The notes beneath the pieces are model-generated. The model worked only from the letters and a program-made list of their open reading frames with translations, did not search any database and was not told the DNA's origin. The position numbers and the translations under genes were made by a program. Positions 1 through 9,369 of a DNA stretch of 64,000 nt are shown piece after piece. Source of the DNA: an uncultured Clostridium sp. (lineage in GTDB: Bacteria > Bacillota > Clostridia > Clostridiales > Clostridiaceae); NCBI GenBank assembly GCA_900540255.1, contig UQFE01000013.1, positions 1-64,000 of the forward strand, written 5' to 3'. The first letter of the stretch is position 1. Each line of letters begins with the position of its first letter.

Positions 1-40
1 ATAAGTTATAGACACATTATTATGTTTAGATTTTAATTCA

Positions 41-262
41 TTAACTAAATACCATATTATTCTTATATTCATTGGCTCTCCAACTTAAATAATGGTCTAT
101 ATATTTAGTTGCAACTCCTCTAAATTTTTTCAACCATATTTTTATTTTTCCTGAATAGATTGCATCAACTGGAGTGATATCTATTTTACTAATATTGATT
201 TTATATATTTTTTCTTTAAATAATTTTAATCTATATTCTTTGTTATTAATGGTTTTACTCAT
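41..262 (-). CDS. small basic protein, possible transposase C-terminal remnant
   Basis: A 73-residue Lys-rich ORF starts at an ATG preceded by GGGTGAT, a usable ribosome site. Residues 43-61 (WLKKFRGVATKYIDHYLSW) resemble the extreme C-terminal end of some DDE transposases, where a 'GVATKYLxNYLxW' block is common. The rest is unrecognised. No catalytic DDE residues or terminal repeats are visible here, so this would be a fragment, perhaps continued from outside the window by recombination. It could also be a genuine short hypothetical protein. The assignment comes from remembered family patterns and is tentative. Confidence 0.35.
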   Translation of the reverse strand: MSKTINNKEYRLKLFKEKIYKINISKIDITPVDAIYSGKIKIWLKKFRGVATKYIDHYLSWRANEYKNNMVFS

Positions 263-355
263 ATTTCATCACCCAGTTATGAGTATTAACACACTTTTCC
301 TCTTTAATCCTTAATTAGAGTTTTTCTATCAATATACCATTTTTTCCTATAGATA

Positions 356-401
356 TTCTGTTATATAAAAATGTTGTTAACAACATTTTTATATAACAGA
401 A
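356..401. repeat. 46-bp palindromic repeat, copy A
   Basis: A perfect inverted repeat, TTCTGTTATATAAAAATGTTGTT followed by its reverse complement read from the centre GTTAAC. The same sequence, with a few changes confined to the arms, recurs at 8067-8112 and 46981-47026, always between genes. Confidence 0.85.
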
Positions 402-498
402 TGCCTATACTATTTGAAATATATATTGTATACCATAAGTCACTCTTCATAAACATAGCACAAATTCTACTAAGCAAAATTTTTACTAAAAAATATAT

Positions 499-548
499 AG
501 CTGACTTTAGGACACATCCAATAAATAGATGCTCCCTGAAGTCAGCCA
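499..548 (-). terminator. terminator of the ABC exporter operon
   Basis: Arms TAGCTGACTTTA and TGAAGTCAGCCA pair across a long imperfect stem, and a T-rich tract follows on the minus strand. It lies just past the stop codon of the gene ending at 558. Confidence 0.6.
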
Positions 549-557
549 AAATATTAT

Positions 558-2609
558 CTAATCTAATTCTGCTTTTCCAGTGTATAATTGATAGTATCTG
601 CCCTTTTCCTCTAATAAAGATTCATGATTTCCTCTTTCAATTATTTCACCTTGTTCAAGAACCATTATTGCATGAGAGTTCTTAATAGTAGAAAGTCTGT
701 GAGCAATTACAAAAACAGTTCTTCCTTCCATAAGCTTATCCATACCTTCTGCAATAAGTTTTTCAGTTCTTGTATCAATTGAACTTGTTGCTTCATCCAT
801 TATTAAAACTGGTGGATTAGCAATTGCTGCTCTTGCAATAGCAAGTAATTGTCTTTGTCCTTGAGATAATCCTTCACCATCGCCTGTAATAACAGTATCA
901 TATCCATGAGGTAAATGCTTAATAAATGTATGAGCATTTGCAAGCTTAGCTGCTGCTTTAACTTCTTCATCAGTTGCATTTAAGTTACCATATCTGATAT
1001 TATCAGCTATTGTACCAGTAAATAAATGAGTATCTTGAAGAACTATTCCTAAAGATCTTCTTAAATCATCCTTCTTGATATCCGTAATATCTATTCCATC
1101 ATAAGTTATTGTACCTGAATTGATTTCATAAAATCTATTTATTAAGTTAGTAATTGTAGTCTTACCGGCCCCTGTTGATCCAACAAAAGCAATCTTTTGA
1201 CCTGGCTTAGCAAATAAACTAATATTCTTTAATACAGTCTTTTCTTCATTGTATCCAAAAACAACATTTTTAAATCTAACATCACCAGTAAGTTCTCTTA
1301 ATATAGGTTCATCAGTTAATTCTGCAGCTGATTCTAAAATAGCAGTAGTTGCTGCCATTTCTGCCATTGAGTTATCTTCTGCTTCTACTAAAGTTTTCAT
1401 TTTAGCTATAACTGAAGGAGGTACCTTCCAAGCCCAATGACCTGTATACTTATCAGTTTCAACTAATTTACCATCTTCACTAACTTCAACTCTTGTTAAA
1501 GTGACTTCACCATTATCAACTTCAACTTCTTCATCTAAAGCTGTAAATATTCTTTCTGCACCTGCTAATGCTGCTAATATCATATTTACTTGTTGAGATA
1601 CTTGTGCAATTGGATTAGAAACTTGCTTTGTATATTGTAAATAAGATACTAATGAACCAATATCAAAAGCACCAGCTATAGTCATTAATCCCCCAATACA
1701 ACAAGTTACTGCATAATTCATATGAGAAAGATTTCCTAACATTGGCATCATGTATCCACCAAATGTTTGAGCTCCTGTTGAAGCTTTTCTTAATTCTTCA
1801 TTATGCTTTTTAAAATCTTCAATTGCTTCTTCTTCATGACAAAATACTTTTATAACCTTTTGCCCCTCTATCATTTCTTCAATATATCCATTTAATTTAC
1901 CAATATTCTTTTGTTGCATTCCAAAATAATACTTACTCTTAGCACCAACATTGTTTACAACAAAAATCATTAAAGCTAAAAATGCAACTGTTATTATAAT
2001 TAACACTGGACTTAAAACTGCCATCATTATTATTGTTCCTATAAATGTAAGCCCTGATGCTAATATATTAGTTAAACTATTATTTAATGCTTCACTAATG
2101 TTATCTATATCATTAGTGTATAAACTCATTAAGTCACCATGAGTATTTCTATCAAAATATTTAATAGGAAGTTCTTGCATCTTATTAAATAAATCTGTTC
2201 TTATATTACTGATAGTATTTTGAGCAACATGTACCATTATTCTTGCATATCCATATGCAGCAAGTGCACCTACAACAAATATTGTACCTAATATTACTAA
2301 CATCTTTGCAAGTCCTACAAAATCACCTGGTAAGATATAATTATTTACTAATGGTTTTAAGAAATATGAACCTGCAACCATTGCAAATGAATTAATTATA
2401 ATTAATATCATAACTAAAGCTAATAAAGCCTTATATTTTCCAACATAACTCATTAATGTTTTTATTGTCTTCCCCATATTTTTAGGTTTTGGAGGTCCTG
2501 GTTTTTTCCCACCTTTTCCTGGAACAGGATGTCCTGATTTATTATCAGATGCTTGTCCTTGATTTGCACTAACTTGTTGCTTAATCATTTCACTTTTCTT
2601 ATTACTCAC
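558..2609 (-). CDS. ABC exporter subunit with consensus ATPase site (heterodimer partner 2)
   Basis: A fused membrane domain and ATPase half-transporter of about 683 residues. I chose the GTG at 2609 because GGAAGGGGTGGG lies just upstream; an ATG 51 bases earlier has no such site. The Pro/Gly/Lys-rich N-terminus is cytoplasmic, followed by six membrane helices. The ATPase domain has Walker A GSTGAGKTT (about 477-485), signature LSQGQ (581-585), Walker B with catalytic Glu (MDEATS, D603-E604) and the H-loop AHRLS. About 75 extra residues sit between membrane and ATPase domains. The start overlaps the end of the upstream partner by 8 bases, suggesting translational coupling. Length and arrangement match LmrD/BmrD-type drug-exporter subunits (family knowledge). 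The substrate is unknown. Confidence 0.9.
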   Translation of the reverse strand: MSNKKSEMIKQQVSANQGQASDNKSGHPVPGKGGKKPGPPKPKNMGKTIKTLMSYVGKYKALLALVMILIIINSFAMVAGSYFLKPLVNNYILPGDFVGLAKMLVILGTIFVVGALAAYGYARIMVHVAQNTISNIRTDLFNKMQELPIKYFDRNTHGDLMSLYTNDIDNISEALNNSLTNILASGLTFIGTIIMMAVLSPVLIIITVAFLALMIFVVNNVGAKSKYYFGMQQKNIGKLNGYIEEMIEGQKVIKVFCHEEEAIEDFKKHNEELRKASTGAQTFGGYMMPMLGNLSHMNYAVTCCIGGLMTIAGAFDIGSLVSYLQYTKQVSNPIAQVSQQVNMILAALAGAERIFTALDEEVEVDNGEVTLTRVEVSEDGKLVETDKYTGHWAWKVPPSVIAKMKTLVEAEDNSMAEMAATTAILESAAELTDEPILRELTGDVRFKNVVFGYNEEKTVLKNISLFAKPGQKIAFVGSTGAGKTTITNLINRFYEINSGTITYDGIDITDIKKDDLRRSLGIVLQDTHLFTGTIADNIRYGNLNATDEEVKAAAKLANAHTFIKHLPHGYDTVITGDGEGLSQGQRQLLAIARAAIANPPVLIMDEATSSIDTRTEKLIAEGMDKLMEGRTVFVIAHRLSTIKNSHAIMVLEQGEIIERGNHESLLEEKGRYYQLYTGKAELD

Positions 2610-4335
2610 GTAAACCCACCCCTTCCTGTTGAGATTTGTATACATCTTTATAAATTTCACTTGATTCCATTAACTCATCATGAGTTCCAATTGCACTAAT
2701 CTTACCATCATCCATAACAATAATTTTATCTGCAGTTGAAACTGAATTAACTCTTTGAGCAATTATAATCTTAGTAGTATCTTTTAAATCTTCTGCAAAA
2801 GCCTTTCTAATCTTTGCATCAGTTGCAGTATCAACAGCACTTGTACTATCATCTAAAATTAATACTTTTGGCTGTTTTAATATTGCTCTTGCAATACAAA
2901 GTCTTTGCTTTTGTCCTCCTGATACATTAACCCCACCTTGCTCTAAGTGCATATCATATCTTCCTGGAAGTCTATCAATAAATTCATCAACACATGCTGA
3001 AGATGCTGCTGCTTCAATTTCTGCATCTGTAGCATTTTCATTACCCCACATAAGGTTTTCTTTAATAGTTCCAGAGAATAATGTATTCTTTTGAAGTACC
3101 ATAGCAACTTCATTTCTTAAAGTTTCAATATGATAATTTTTAACATTAACTCCCCCAACATAAACTTCACCTTCTGTAGCATCATAAAGTCTTGGGATAA
3201 GCTGAACTAAACTTGATTTACCAGAACCAGTACTACCAATAACACCAATAGTTTCACCAGCTTTAATCTTAATGTTTATACCTTCTAAATTATTTTCATC
3301 ACTGTCATCTTCATACTTAAAGTTAACATTTCTAAATTCAATTTCTCCATTTTTAACTTCAGTTATAGGATTAACAGGATCCTTTATATCTGGTTCTTCT
3401 TCTAAAACTTCAATTATACGTTGTACTGATGCAACTGATCTTGAAAGCATCATAAGAACCATAGAAAGCATCATAAGAGCCATTAAAATTTGGAAGGAAT
3501 AAGTCATGAAACTTGTAAGCTTACCTACAGTTAATGTTCCTGCATGAACCATATTTCCTCCAAACCAAAGTATACCTATAATACTTGCAAATACAACAAG
3601 TTGCATAATTGGCATATTTAAAACAACTATACCAAATGCCCCTTCAGAAGCTTGTAATAATTCATCATTGCTATTCTTGAACTTTTCTTTTTCTTTATTT
3701 CTTCTTACAAAAGATTTAACAACTCTAATACCAATTAAGTTTTCTTGAACTGTAGTATTTAAGTTATCAATTTTCTTTTGCATAGATTCAAACTTAGGCT
3801 TAACATTCTTTATAATTAATCCAATTGAAATTATAAGAACAGGCATAGACACTAAGAATATCATTGCTAATTTAGGACTAATTGTAACTGCTAAAATACA
3901 TGCAACAATAAGCATCATAGGAGCTCTTACTAAAAGCTTAATTCCCATTGTTAAAGCATTTTGTATCATTGTAATATCAGTAGTTAATCTTGTAATTAAT
4001 GATGCAGTACTAAACTTTTCAATATTTTTAAATGAATAAGTTTGAATTTTTTCATATTCAGCTTGTCTTAATTCTGCACCAAAACCTTGACCTGCTATTG
4101 CTGAAAATTTTGATAATCCAATACCAAAACTTAAAGATATAGCTGCCATAACAAGCATTAATAATCCCATTTTTATTGTATAAATTGTGTTCCCAGTAGA
4201 AATACCAACGTCAACGATTTGAGCCATTACTAATGGAATTAATAATTCAAAAATAGCTTCTAATGCTGCACATAAAACACCTAGCATAAGCTGTGTCTTA
4301 TATTTTTTCATATATGGAGCTAATTTTTTAATCAT
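2602..4335 (-). CDS. ABC exporter subunit with degenerate ATPase site (heterodimer partner 1)
   Basis: A half-transporter of 577 residues: six membrane helices followed by an ATPase domain with Walker A GSTGSGKSS and signature VSGGQ. Walker B reads VLILDDSTS, so Asp replaces the catalytic Glu. This is the hallmark of the degenerate-site subunit of heterodimeric exporters such as LmrC/BmrC, and the partner downstream supplies the competent site. The start at 4335 is chosen for AAAGGAGAGGTG seven bases upstream; a longer reading frame to 4380 begins inside a palindrome and lacks a ribosome site. It follows a marR gene in the same orientation, suggesting a MarR-controlled multidrug efflux operon. 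Confidence 0.9.
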   Translation of the reverse strand: MIKKLAPYMKKYKTQLMLGVLCAALEAIFELLIPLVMAQIVDVGISTGNTIYTIKMGLLMLVMAAISLSFGIGLSKFSAIAGQGFGAELRQAEYEKIQTYSFKNIEKFSTASLITRLTTDITMIQNALTMGIKLLVRAPMMLIVACILAVTISPKLAMIFLVSMPVLIISIGLIIKNVKPKFESMQKKIDNLNTTVQENLIGIRVVKSFVRRNKEKEKFKNSNDELLQASEGAFGIVVLNMPIMQLVVFASIIGILWFGGNMVHAGTLTVGKLTSFMTYSFQILMALMMLSMVLMMLSRSVASVQRIIEVLEEEPDIKDPVNPITEVKNGEIEFRNVNFKYEDDSDENNLEGINIKIKAGETIGVIGSTGSGKSSLVQLIPRLYDATEGEVYVGGVNVKNYHIETLRNEVAMVLQKNTLFSGTIKENLMWGNENATDAEIEAAASSACVDEFIDRLPGRYDMHLEQGGVNVSGGQKQRLCIARAILKQPKVLILDDSTSAVDTATDAKIRKAFAEDLKDTTKIIIAQRVNSVSTADKIIVMDDGKISAIGTHDELMESSEIYKDVYKSQQEGVGLRE

Positions 4336-4362
4336 ACTTTCACCTCTCCTTTTAATATCTTT

Positions 4363-4379
4363 TGTACTTTTTAAGTACA
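4363..4379. promoter_or_regulatory. inverted repeat upstream of the exporter genes
   Basis: TGTACTTTTTAAGTACA is a perfect 7-bp inverted repeat with a 3-bp spacer, 28 bases upstream of the first exporter start codon and just before its ribosome site. It could be an operator or a small RNA hairpin. No T-tract follows, so it is not a terminator. Confidence 0.4.
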
Positions 4380-4505
4380 TTTTTTATATAAACATTTTGT
4401 AGATGAAATTATTTATTTAAATTCATCTTTTTATATGTTTTTAACAAATTTAATTTATATTTTACAATACATAGGAAACTATCTATTTAATTAAAAATAA
4501 GAGGA

Positions 4506-4949
4506 TTACTCCTCCATATTCTTTAGTGCTCTAGATAATAAATCTTTTAATATCTTTATTTCTTCATCAGTCATATCTTTAACTAATTGTTTTTCTATAT
4601 TATTTGCTCCAAATTTAAAGCTTTTACATATAACATCCTTACCTTTTTCAGTTACATGAAGACATTTATATCTTGCATCATTATTACTTGGGCATCTAAC
4701 TATCATTTCTTTTTCTTCTAACCTTTTTACTATGCCTGTTACAGTTGGATTAGTTAACTTCAAACACTTTTCTATATCTTTTTGAAATACATCACCTTCA
4801 TATTCATTTTTATCTATAAAACATAAAATTTCATGTTGTACTCTTGTTAAGTTGAATTTTGAAAGATTTTTATTAATTTTATTAACAACTCTTCCATTTA
4901 TAAATTTTACTAATAGCCCAACATGTTCTTTTGGATCAAAGTTTTTCAT
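4506..4949 (-). CDS. MarR-family transcriptional regulator
   Basis: A 147-residue winged-helix regulator. The central segment, about residues 45-95, contains the helix-turn-helix (DIEKCLKLTNPTVTGIVKRL) and a wing with the conserved Asp-Ala-Arg (NNDARYKCLHVTEKG) typical of MarR proteins. The first and last helices would form the dimer interface. It is the first gene of the exporter operon, 170 bases ahead of the first ABC gene, and its own promoter carries a palindrome. Autorepression relieved by a small ligand is the usual MarR arrangement, which is inferred here rather than shown. Confidence 0.9.
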   Translation of the reverse strand: MKNFDPKEHVGLLVKFINGRVVNKINKNLSKFNLTRVQHEILCFIDKNEYEGDVFQKDIEKCLKLTNPTVTGIVKRLEEKEMIVRCPSNNDARYKCLHVTEKGKDVICKSFKFGANNIEKQLVKDMTDEEIKILKDLLSRALKNMEE

Positions 4950-4968
4950 TATTTATTCCCCTTAATAC

Positions 4969-5011
4969 ATAGCATACTATATATTTTAGCATTGAGTTTT
5001 TTTGCAGTCAA
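4969..5011 (-). promoter_or_regulatory. promoter and probable MarR operator
   Basis: On the minus strand TTGACT (5006-5011) and TAAAAT (4983-4988) are separated by 17 bases. Immediately downstream, ATAGTATGCTAT (4969-4980) is a near-perfect palindrome overlapping the expected transcription start, a good position for repression. The AAGGGGA ribosome site for marR follows. Confidence 0.6.
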
Positions 5012-5158
5012 GTTAATAATTTCACCTAATATATTAACTAATTTAGCTATTTATCTTTTATATATTATATTTTGATAAAAGCTTTTTTAAAGTTTAACTT
5101 ATCTCTCCTTATGATAAAAACTCCATAATCATATTTAGTCTTTTAATTGAAATATTAT

Positions 5159-5256
5159 GGGGCTGTCGCACTAGAACTTTTATACACAATATATTGTTTT
5201 AAAAAATAAAAATTAATACAACATATTGTAGTATTTATTCTTAATGCGACATCCCC
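5159..5256. mobile_element. MITE-like element, copy 1 (98 bp)
   Basis: It begins GGGGCTGTCGCA and ends TGCGACATCCCC, forming 12-bp terminal inverted repeats with one mismatch. The interior is AT-rich and non-coding, with ACACAATATATTGT and a second, imperfect copy. Related copies lie at 56430-56522 and 58746-58811. The ends resemble those of some insertion sequences, so it is probably mobilised in trans. No target duplication is obvious. Confidence 0.75.
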
Positions 5257-5404
5257 ATTTTAACTTAATTCTTATAACTAATTAAATTTATCCCTTTTAT
5301 TACAATTAATTGTAAATTTTCTGTTAAATATCGTCCATTTATATATATTTATGCTATAATTTTCTAGTATTTCTTATATTTTCATGTCGAGGGGGAAAAA
5401 GAAA

Positions 5405-8035
5405 ATGAAAAAAAACAAAATAATTAGTATGTTTTTAGCTGTAACTTTAGCATTAACTCCACTTACAACTCATGCTGAAACATCTAATACACACTTTCCA
5501 ATAACATATACTTCGGAAAGTGGAAATTATACTGCAACAAAACTATCACATCCAAATGATGATGTAATGCAACCTGATGGAATAATCGAATATGAAAATG
5601 GTATTAATGACCGTGGTGAAAACTATTCTTGGTCAGCTGTTGGCCATGGTGATTACATGTATGTTGGTGTATTATATGGTGCAATTTCTAGAACACTTCA
5701 AATAATGGCTGCACAAAATAATATTGATTATTCATTATTTAAAGCTTCTGTTGATGCTCTTTTTAATGGTACTCTTTTTATGGAGGATGAAGAAAATAAT
5801 CCAAATAATGAAAATAGAAGTATGCTATTAAAATTAAATACTAAAACTGGAGAAGTAACAGTTGTTAGACCTCCAAATGATGCATCTTATCGTGCTGCAA
5901 TTGAGTACAAAGGTAAATTATATTTTGCTGCCTCTGCAAGTCAACCTTATTTATTAGAAATAGATCCTACTGATGATAGTACAAAAATAGTATATACTAG
6001 CCAAAAGCCTTCTAACCCATTCATTTCAGTTGGAATTAGAGGACTTACAGTTGTAAATGATAACCTTGTTGCAAGTATGATTGGTGACAATGGTGCTTAT
6101 ATAGTATCATCTAATAATCCATCACAAGGAGAATCTTCATTTAAAACAATTGCAACTCAAGAAGATTTACTAGACTATCCTGCTTACTATTATAATGATA
6201 ATATTTTTGGTGGTGCTATTTGGGACATGGTTGAATTTAATAATAAACTTTATGTAACTGTAGTAACAGGAAAATCTGAAAACAAACAAGCATTTGCAAT
6301 GTTTAGCGGTAAAGAAAATGAAGAAACTGGCAAATGGGACTTTAATCTTATTGTTGGTGATGAAAAAGATGGAGCTACTTATCCATATGGCTTAGGTGCA
6401 GATAGATCTGGTGCTGGTAACTTATTTGTATATGATAATCACTTATATATTGGTGGGTATAATGATCCTATGATAGCTTTAGCTGATGTTCTTAATATGA
6501 AATTTGAGGATATTTATAAAGATATTTCTTCTCCAGTGTGCTTATGGAGAATGGATACAAATGAAAAGATTGAAATGGTTGCTGGTGATTCAAATGAATT
6601 ATTCCCTACTGTACTTGGTAATCAAAGTGCTGGATTTGGTAGCAATTTAAATCAATATGTTTGGAGAATGGCGGAATATGATAATAAACTTTATGTTGGT
6701 ACATTTGACATTGGAAGTTTAGCTTATCCACTTATGCAATTTACAAATGGTGATGTACTTCATATGACCCCTGAAGAAATTAAATCTCAAATTCATTATA
6801 TTAAAGCACTTTTAGAAATTCTTAAAAAGAACGATGAAAATTCATCTAAATTACCTAATTATTCAAATGATGATTTAATTAATGATAACTTAACTGATGA
6901 TAACTTAAATACTGATATTGATGATACTGACAATCTTCATACTAATGATTCAAATAATGATACAGATATTACTAATTCTAAATTTGAAAATAATAATATA
7001 ATTGAAGAAATTACAGAAGAAACTCCTACATTAACTGAAGAATCTTCTGAGGAATATTATATAAATTCTCTTTCGGATGCAGAACAAGAAAACTTAGAAA
7101 ATACTTTAACAGATTTATATGATGGATTATTAAATTTAGATTCTATATTAAATGATACTGCTTATATTAATTCTGAAACTAATACTGTAAAATCTTACTC
7201 AATAATAGATATTTATCAAAATTTAGTTAATAAATATTTAGCTATTAGAGATTTCTTACCTAAAAACTTAGTTGAAATATTAGATAAAAGCTTAAATCAA
7301 GAATCTGTTGATAATTTATTCTATTTCTTAGAAACTTGTAAGTATTTAAGTGTTGGTGAACGTGGATTTGATTTACTTGTATCTGAAGATGGAATAAACT
7401 TTGAAACTATTACTAATAATGGTTTTGGTGACCCTTATAACCATGGATGCCGTATTTTTGCAGTAACAAACTCTGGATTAACTTTAGGAACTGCTAATCC
7501 ATTCTATGGTACACAAGTTTGGAAAATAACTGATAATCAAAGAGGTAGTATTATTGATTCTATAATTAAAAATACAAATGTAACTTATAACAAAAATCCT
7601 GAAGCTTCTAAAAATAAAACTGTTGCTTTTGATGTTGAATTCAATGGAAATACATTAAAGAAAATTAAATTAAATTATAATACATTAAAAGAAGGAATTG
7701 ATTATACAGTAACTTACAATCAAATTATATTAAGTGAAACACTTCTTAATTCCTTAGATGTTGATAATTATTCTCTTGAATTTATTTTCAGCGCAGGTAG
7801 TAGAGCTTACACAACATTAAATGTAGTTGATGAAGCTGATTCTAAGAATGAACCAATAACAAAACCAACTACAAATCCAAATGTACCAATAAAACCTGAA
7901 GATACTAATAACTCTTCTTTAAATAAATTACCTAAGACAGGTGCTATAATATCAGCTGGAGTTATAGTTCTTATTGGATTAGTAGCTTTATGTGCAGGTA
8001 GCTTTTTACTTAGAAAAAAATCAATTAATAATTAG
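5405..8035 (+). CDS. LPXTG-anchored cell-surface protein with propeller-like repeats
   Basis: A secreted wall-anchored protein of 876 residues. The start at 5405 is chosen because GAGGGGG lies just upstream, inside a longer frame that opens at 5384. Residues 1-24 form a signal peptide ending in THA. The C-terminus has LPKTG (842-846), a hydrophobic segment and RKK, a standard sortase signal. The N-terminal half repeats a short motif (YDNKLYVGTF, FNNKLYVTVV, YDNHLYIGGY, YKGKLYFAAS), the pattern of beta-propeller blades. A low-complexity Asp/Asn/Thr-rich stretch interrupts it, and the motif context resumes near residue 650. No catalytic motif was recognised. An adhesin or glycan-binding role is a guess. 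No sortase gene is nearby. Confidence 0.85.
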   Translation: MKKNKIISMFLAVTLALTPLTTHAETSNTHFPITYTSESGNYTATKLSHPNDDVMQPDGIIEYENGINDRGENYSWSAVGHGDYMYVGVLYGAISRTLQIMAAQNNIDYSLFKASVDALFNGTLFMEDEENNPNNENRSMLLKLNTKTGEVTVVRPPNDASYRAAIEYKGKLYFAASASQPYLLEIDPTDDSTKIVYTSQKPSNPFISVGIRGLTVVNDNLVASMIGDNGAYIVSSNNPSQGESSFKTIATQEDLLDYPAYYYNDNIFGGAIWDMVEFNNKLYVTVVTGKSENKQAFAMFSGKENEETGKWDFNLIVGDEKDGATYPYGLGADRSGAGNLFVYDNHLYIGGYNDPMIALADVLNMKFEDIYKDISSPVCLWRMDTNEKIEMVAGDSNELFPTVLGNQSAGFGSNLNQYVWRMAEYDNKLYVGTFDIGSLAYPLMQFTNGDVLHMTPEEIKSQIHYIKALLEILKKNDENSSKLPNYSNDDLINDNLTDDNLNTDIDDTDNLHTNDSNNDTDITNSKFENNNIIEEITEETPTLTEESSEEYYINSLSDAEQENLENTLTDLYDGLLNLDSILNDTAYINSETNTVKSYSIIDIYQNLVNKYLAIRDFLPKNLVEILDKSLNQESVDNLFYFLETCKYLSVGERGFDLLVSEDGINFETITNNGFGDPYNHGCRIFAVTNSGLTLGTANPFYGTQVWKITDNQRGSIIDSIIKNTNVTYNKNPEASKNKTVAFDVEFNGNTLKKIKLNYNTLKEGIDYTVTYNQIILSETLLNSLDVDNYSLEFIFSAGSRAYTTLNVVDEADSKNEPITKPTTNPNVPIKPEDTNNSSLNKLPKTGAIISAGVIVLIGLVALCAGSFLLRKKSINN

Positions 8036-8066
8036 TAATTAACAATATATTAAAATTTAACTTATC

Positions 8067-8112
8067 TTCTGTTATATCAAAATGTTGTTAACAATATTTT
8101 GATATAACAGAG
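8067..8112. repeat. 46-bp palindromic repeat, copy B
   Basis: TTCTGTTATATCAAAATGTT, the centre GTTAAC, then the complementary arm with one or two mismatches. It is the same family as 356-401 and 46981-47026, and lies between the LPXTG gene and a convergent gene. Confidence 0.85.
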
Positions 8113-8175
8113 ATATAATATAACTTAATAATAATTATATTGCAAGTTCAAGCTATTATACTCTTCTTATATATC

Positions 8176-8208
8176 AAAAAAAGATGATTCCTAATAATAT
8201 AGGAACCA
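8176..8208 (-). terminator. terminator of the P-loop protein gene
   Basis: The minus strand reads GGTTCCTA, a short loop, TAGGAATC and then a run of T, 40 bases past the stop codon at 8248. Confidence 0.75.
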
Positions 8209-8247
8209 CCCTTTAAAATATTTACTAATTTACATCATTATAAAAAA

Positions 8248-8847
8248 TTACTTATCTTTTACTTCATTACTCTTAATAGGTTGTACAATTGCTTTATTTA
8301 TTCCTACTATTTTCATGATTTGCTCAGATCTTTCCTTAGTTGATCCAGTTATTACTGAATACTTAACATTTTCAGCATCTAAGAATCCTAAAATAGCCTT
8401 GTCCACCATTTGAGCAACTTCTTCATCTTGCCATCTAACTCCATCTTTCTTATAACCAAATTCTCTTGGAACAAAGAAAATATGATCATATTGTGGTAGA
8501 TCTCTGATTGCTAAGCTATATAAATCATTTAATATTTCAATTTCTTTCTTAGTTCTTGTCTTATCTCCAAGCATTAATCTTCCATATATGTATGGTACAA
8601 AAGTAGCATAATCCGTTATTGCATAATCATGTGAATCTAAACTCTTTTCTAAATGTAATTGACCTAAATATATTCCATATTGTTCTGAAATAGATTCAAT
8701 CATTCCCTTATCTCTTAAGTAATCAGTGCTGTATTCTGTAGCAACTCCTACATTTATGTCTCTGATTTTTAAATCTACGTATAATTGTTGAATTAATGTT
8801 GTTTTACCACATCTTGGTCCACCTAGTATAGCAATTCTTACTGGCAT
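8248..8847 (-). CDS. AAA/P-loop NTPase, nucleoside-kinase-like
   Basis: A 199-residue protein beginning MPVRIAILGG, with Walker A GGPRCGKTT near the N-terminus. The start at 8847 is set by GGAGGAG six bases upstream. The order (P-loop, ATEYSTDYLRDKG, then ITDYATFVPYIYG and a DLPQYDHIFFVPRE strand) resembles the AAA-type kinases related to NadR and deoxynucleoside kinases. The substrate cannot be assigned. It is a single-gene unit with its own terminator. Confidence 0.65.
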   Translation of the reverse strand: MPVRIAILGGPRCGKTTLIQQLYVDLKIRDINVGVATEYSTDYLRDKGMIESISEQYGIYLGQLHLEKSLDSHDYAITDYATFVPYIYGRLMLGDKTRTKKEIEILNDLYSLAIRDLPQYDHIFFVPREFGYKKDGVRWQDEEVAQMVDKAILGFLDAENVKYSVITGSTKERSEQIMKIVGINKAIVQPIKSNEVKDK

Positions 8848-9026
8848 TGGCAACTCCTCCAAATATTTATCTTAATTTTCATTTTTTTATTCGTACCCAT
8901 CGGAAATTTAATTTTACCATTAACTATAGTATTTTTCAACGACAATTTTTACTATATTTCGATTTACCTCTAGTGAACACCCATAAAATATTTGTTCCTC
9001 ATAAATGAACAACTTTTATGGAATAA

Positions 9027-9170
9027 TTAAAGTATCCTTACTATATTTTCAACTGCTCTTTCCATATTAGTTCCTCCAGACTTTAGTTCCTCCTCAATTG
9101 TTACTGCTCCTGGTAGTATTCCAATTACTGAAGTTATCCCAAAACTATAAAGTTCCTCTATACCATTTCT
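9027..9170 (-). pseudogene. remnant of a glycerate kinase C-terminus
   Basis: The minus strand encodes 47 residues before a stop, including ITSVIGILPGAVTIEEELK and NMERAVENIVRIL. This matches the C-terminal end of GarK-type glycerate kinases, in which a Pro-rich turn and 'EEAL' helix are followed by a final 'N-E-R' helix. A stop codon lies just upstream in the same frame and no further kinase sequence was recognised towards 9370, so the gene is mostly deleted. The family call rests on pattern memory. Confidence 0.5.
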
Positions 9171-9307
9171 ATATTAGTTATATAATAAATTACACCTCAT
9201 CCCCATTGCCCCTTTTGTTATACCATTCAAAAATCCCTCATTGTAAAATTTTCTATACAAAATTTTAATTTTAAATTTTTAACTTAATTATAGACACATC
9301 ACATAAA

Positions 9308-9360
9308 AATAATACGCCTCCATGGGTCATCCACTTATTGGATTACCCTCTAGAGGCGCA
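9308..9360 (-). terminator. manA terminator
   Basis: The minus strand reads TGCGCCTC, a long stem including GGGTAATCC pairing with GGATGACCC, then GAGGCGTA followed by TTATTTTTAT. It begins 10 bases past the manA stop. Confidence 0.8.
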
Positions 9361-9369
9361 TTAAAAAAT

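Noticed and set aside
371..685. Plus-strand 104-residue frame overlapping the palindromic repeat and the end of the exporter gene
   Set aside because: It reads the palindrome and terminator in sense and overlaps a clear coding region on the other strand; no ribosome site or family pattern.
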